28,692 bases of DNA from Gnetum montanum. Lineage: Eukaryota; Streptophyta; Gnetopsida; Gnetales; Gnetaceae. The notes below the pieces were generated by a model, which made no database searches, was not told the DNA's origin, and saw only the letters and a program-made list of their open reading frames with translations. The stretch covers positions 8,687 to 37,378 of the forward strand of contig MNCI01009131.1 in the NCBI GenBank assembly GCA_015680685.1, in the 5' to 3' direction. Positions 28,141 to 28,692 of this stretch are shown here, piece after piece. The position numbers and the translations under genes were made by a program. Every line of letters begins with the position of its first letter. Position 1 is the stretch's first letter.

Positions 28141-28692
28141 TTAGGCATCCATGGAAAGCCTAATCTTACTGGAAATGATGGGGTTATTGTTATAGAGGCT
28201 TTTATGTTTTTTATTGCTTTTATTTTAATGATTTTTGTACTCTTGAGTTGGTTGTATCAGTATTATTTTTCCATTTGAGTTATAAAGACATGGTTTATCC
28301 TTTCCATCATGATTTATAATTTCTTCTTCTTAGTTTATGCCTAATGATTATAGATCTAGATTTTCTTTTTCACCTTAAAGAATAGGAATAGAGAGATTGT
28401 TTTAATTTATTTTTAATATGTTCAACAAGCACCTCTTCAATTTACTCTTGAGGAAGTTACAAAGGTATTAGAAATTTCACAACTAGCAAAATTATAAATT
28501 TATATTACTTATATGCATAATTATTAGTCGAAAGGATTTCCTATTCATAGAGAAATTTAACATAAATTAAATTCAACAATGGAACAAGGCTTAAATCACT
28601 TGTGGAAACCTGGCAACACTATCTCATTGTATAATGAGAAGGATGAAAATAATTTGAACAATTATTAAATGATTATTATGAGTAATATGTTT
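28141..28692 (+). other. Unidentified plus-strand coding-like remnant
   Basis: The start at about 28144-28180 reads GIHGKPNLTGNDGVIV-like sequence. From about 28420 a frame with few stops reads QQAPLQFTLEEVTKVLEISQ, then SKGFPIHREI, then LNSTMEQGLNHLWKPGNTIS and LYNEKDENNL, running to the window edge. The composition is protein-like and distinct from the AT-rich background. I do not recognise a family. It may be part of a transposable-element Gag or ORF1, and it continues past the window. Confidence 0.3.

Overview
The window looks like repeat-saturated intergenic DNA from a very large plant nuclear genome. A gymnosperm is the best guess, but that is inference. It is AT-rich, CpG-poor and has no ORF longer than 148 codons. 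Almost every recognisable protein is a transposable-element remnant broken by in-frame TAG/TGA/TAA codons. I see no intact host gene, rRNA, tRNA or CRISPR array.

Layout. 1-3390: low-complexity and non-coding DNA, with one GC-rich island (2228-2470) next to a short tandem duplication. 3395-4640: minus-strand endonuclease (EEP) of a non-LTR retrotransposon. 4750-8585: AT-rich plus-strand LINE with ORF1, endonuclease and reverse transcriptase remnants, cut off inside ORF2. 8596-26980: a rearranged Ty3/gypsy element of the Tat/Ogre type. Its minus-strand part reads protease (21.0-22.0 kb), then after a 6-kb interruption RT, RNase H, a second (archaeal-type) RNase H and integrase (14.87-11.42 kb), ending in an LTR at 8596-9983. 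A second LTR copy (22269-24152) lies in the opposite orientation and is followed on the plus strand by a 5' leader and a gag remnant (25.69-26.97 kb). So the 5' end (LTR + gag) is inverted relative to protease-pol-3' LTR. 26980-28692: AT-rich DNA with a minus-strand chromovirus-like RT fragment and an unidentified plus-strand coding remnant.

The two LTRs share a start (TGAAACACC) and a TATA region, but differ in length (about 1.39 vs 1.88 kb). Most of the difference is copy number of an internal tandem repeat of about 93 bp. A GAGAGYRTAGTTA-like motif from that repeat recurs in the 5' leader and at 15.1-16.4 kb.

The most unusual part is 14.87-21.0 kb, between protease and RT. It carries a plus-strand (antisense to pol) multi-block pseudogene whose blocks are separated by T-rich, intron-like gaps ending in TAG. 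A TATA-like box lies upstream. Its first block resembles a CTD-phosphatase/NIF-like domain. The rest I cannot name. It could be an antisense accessory gene of a Tat element, a captured host gene, or part of another nested element.

Limits: domain calls come from reading translations by eye and boundaries are approximate unless stated. No alignment, repeat search or dating was run.
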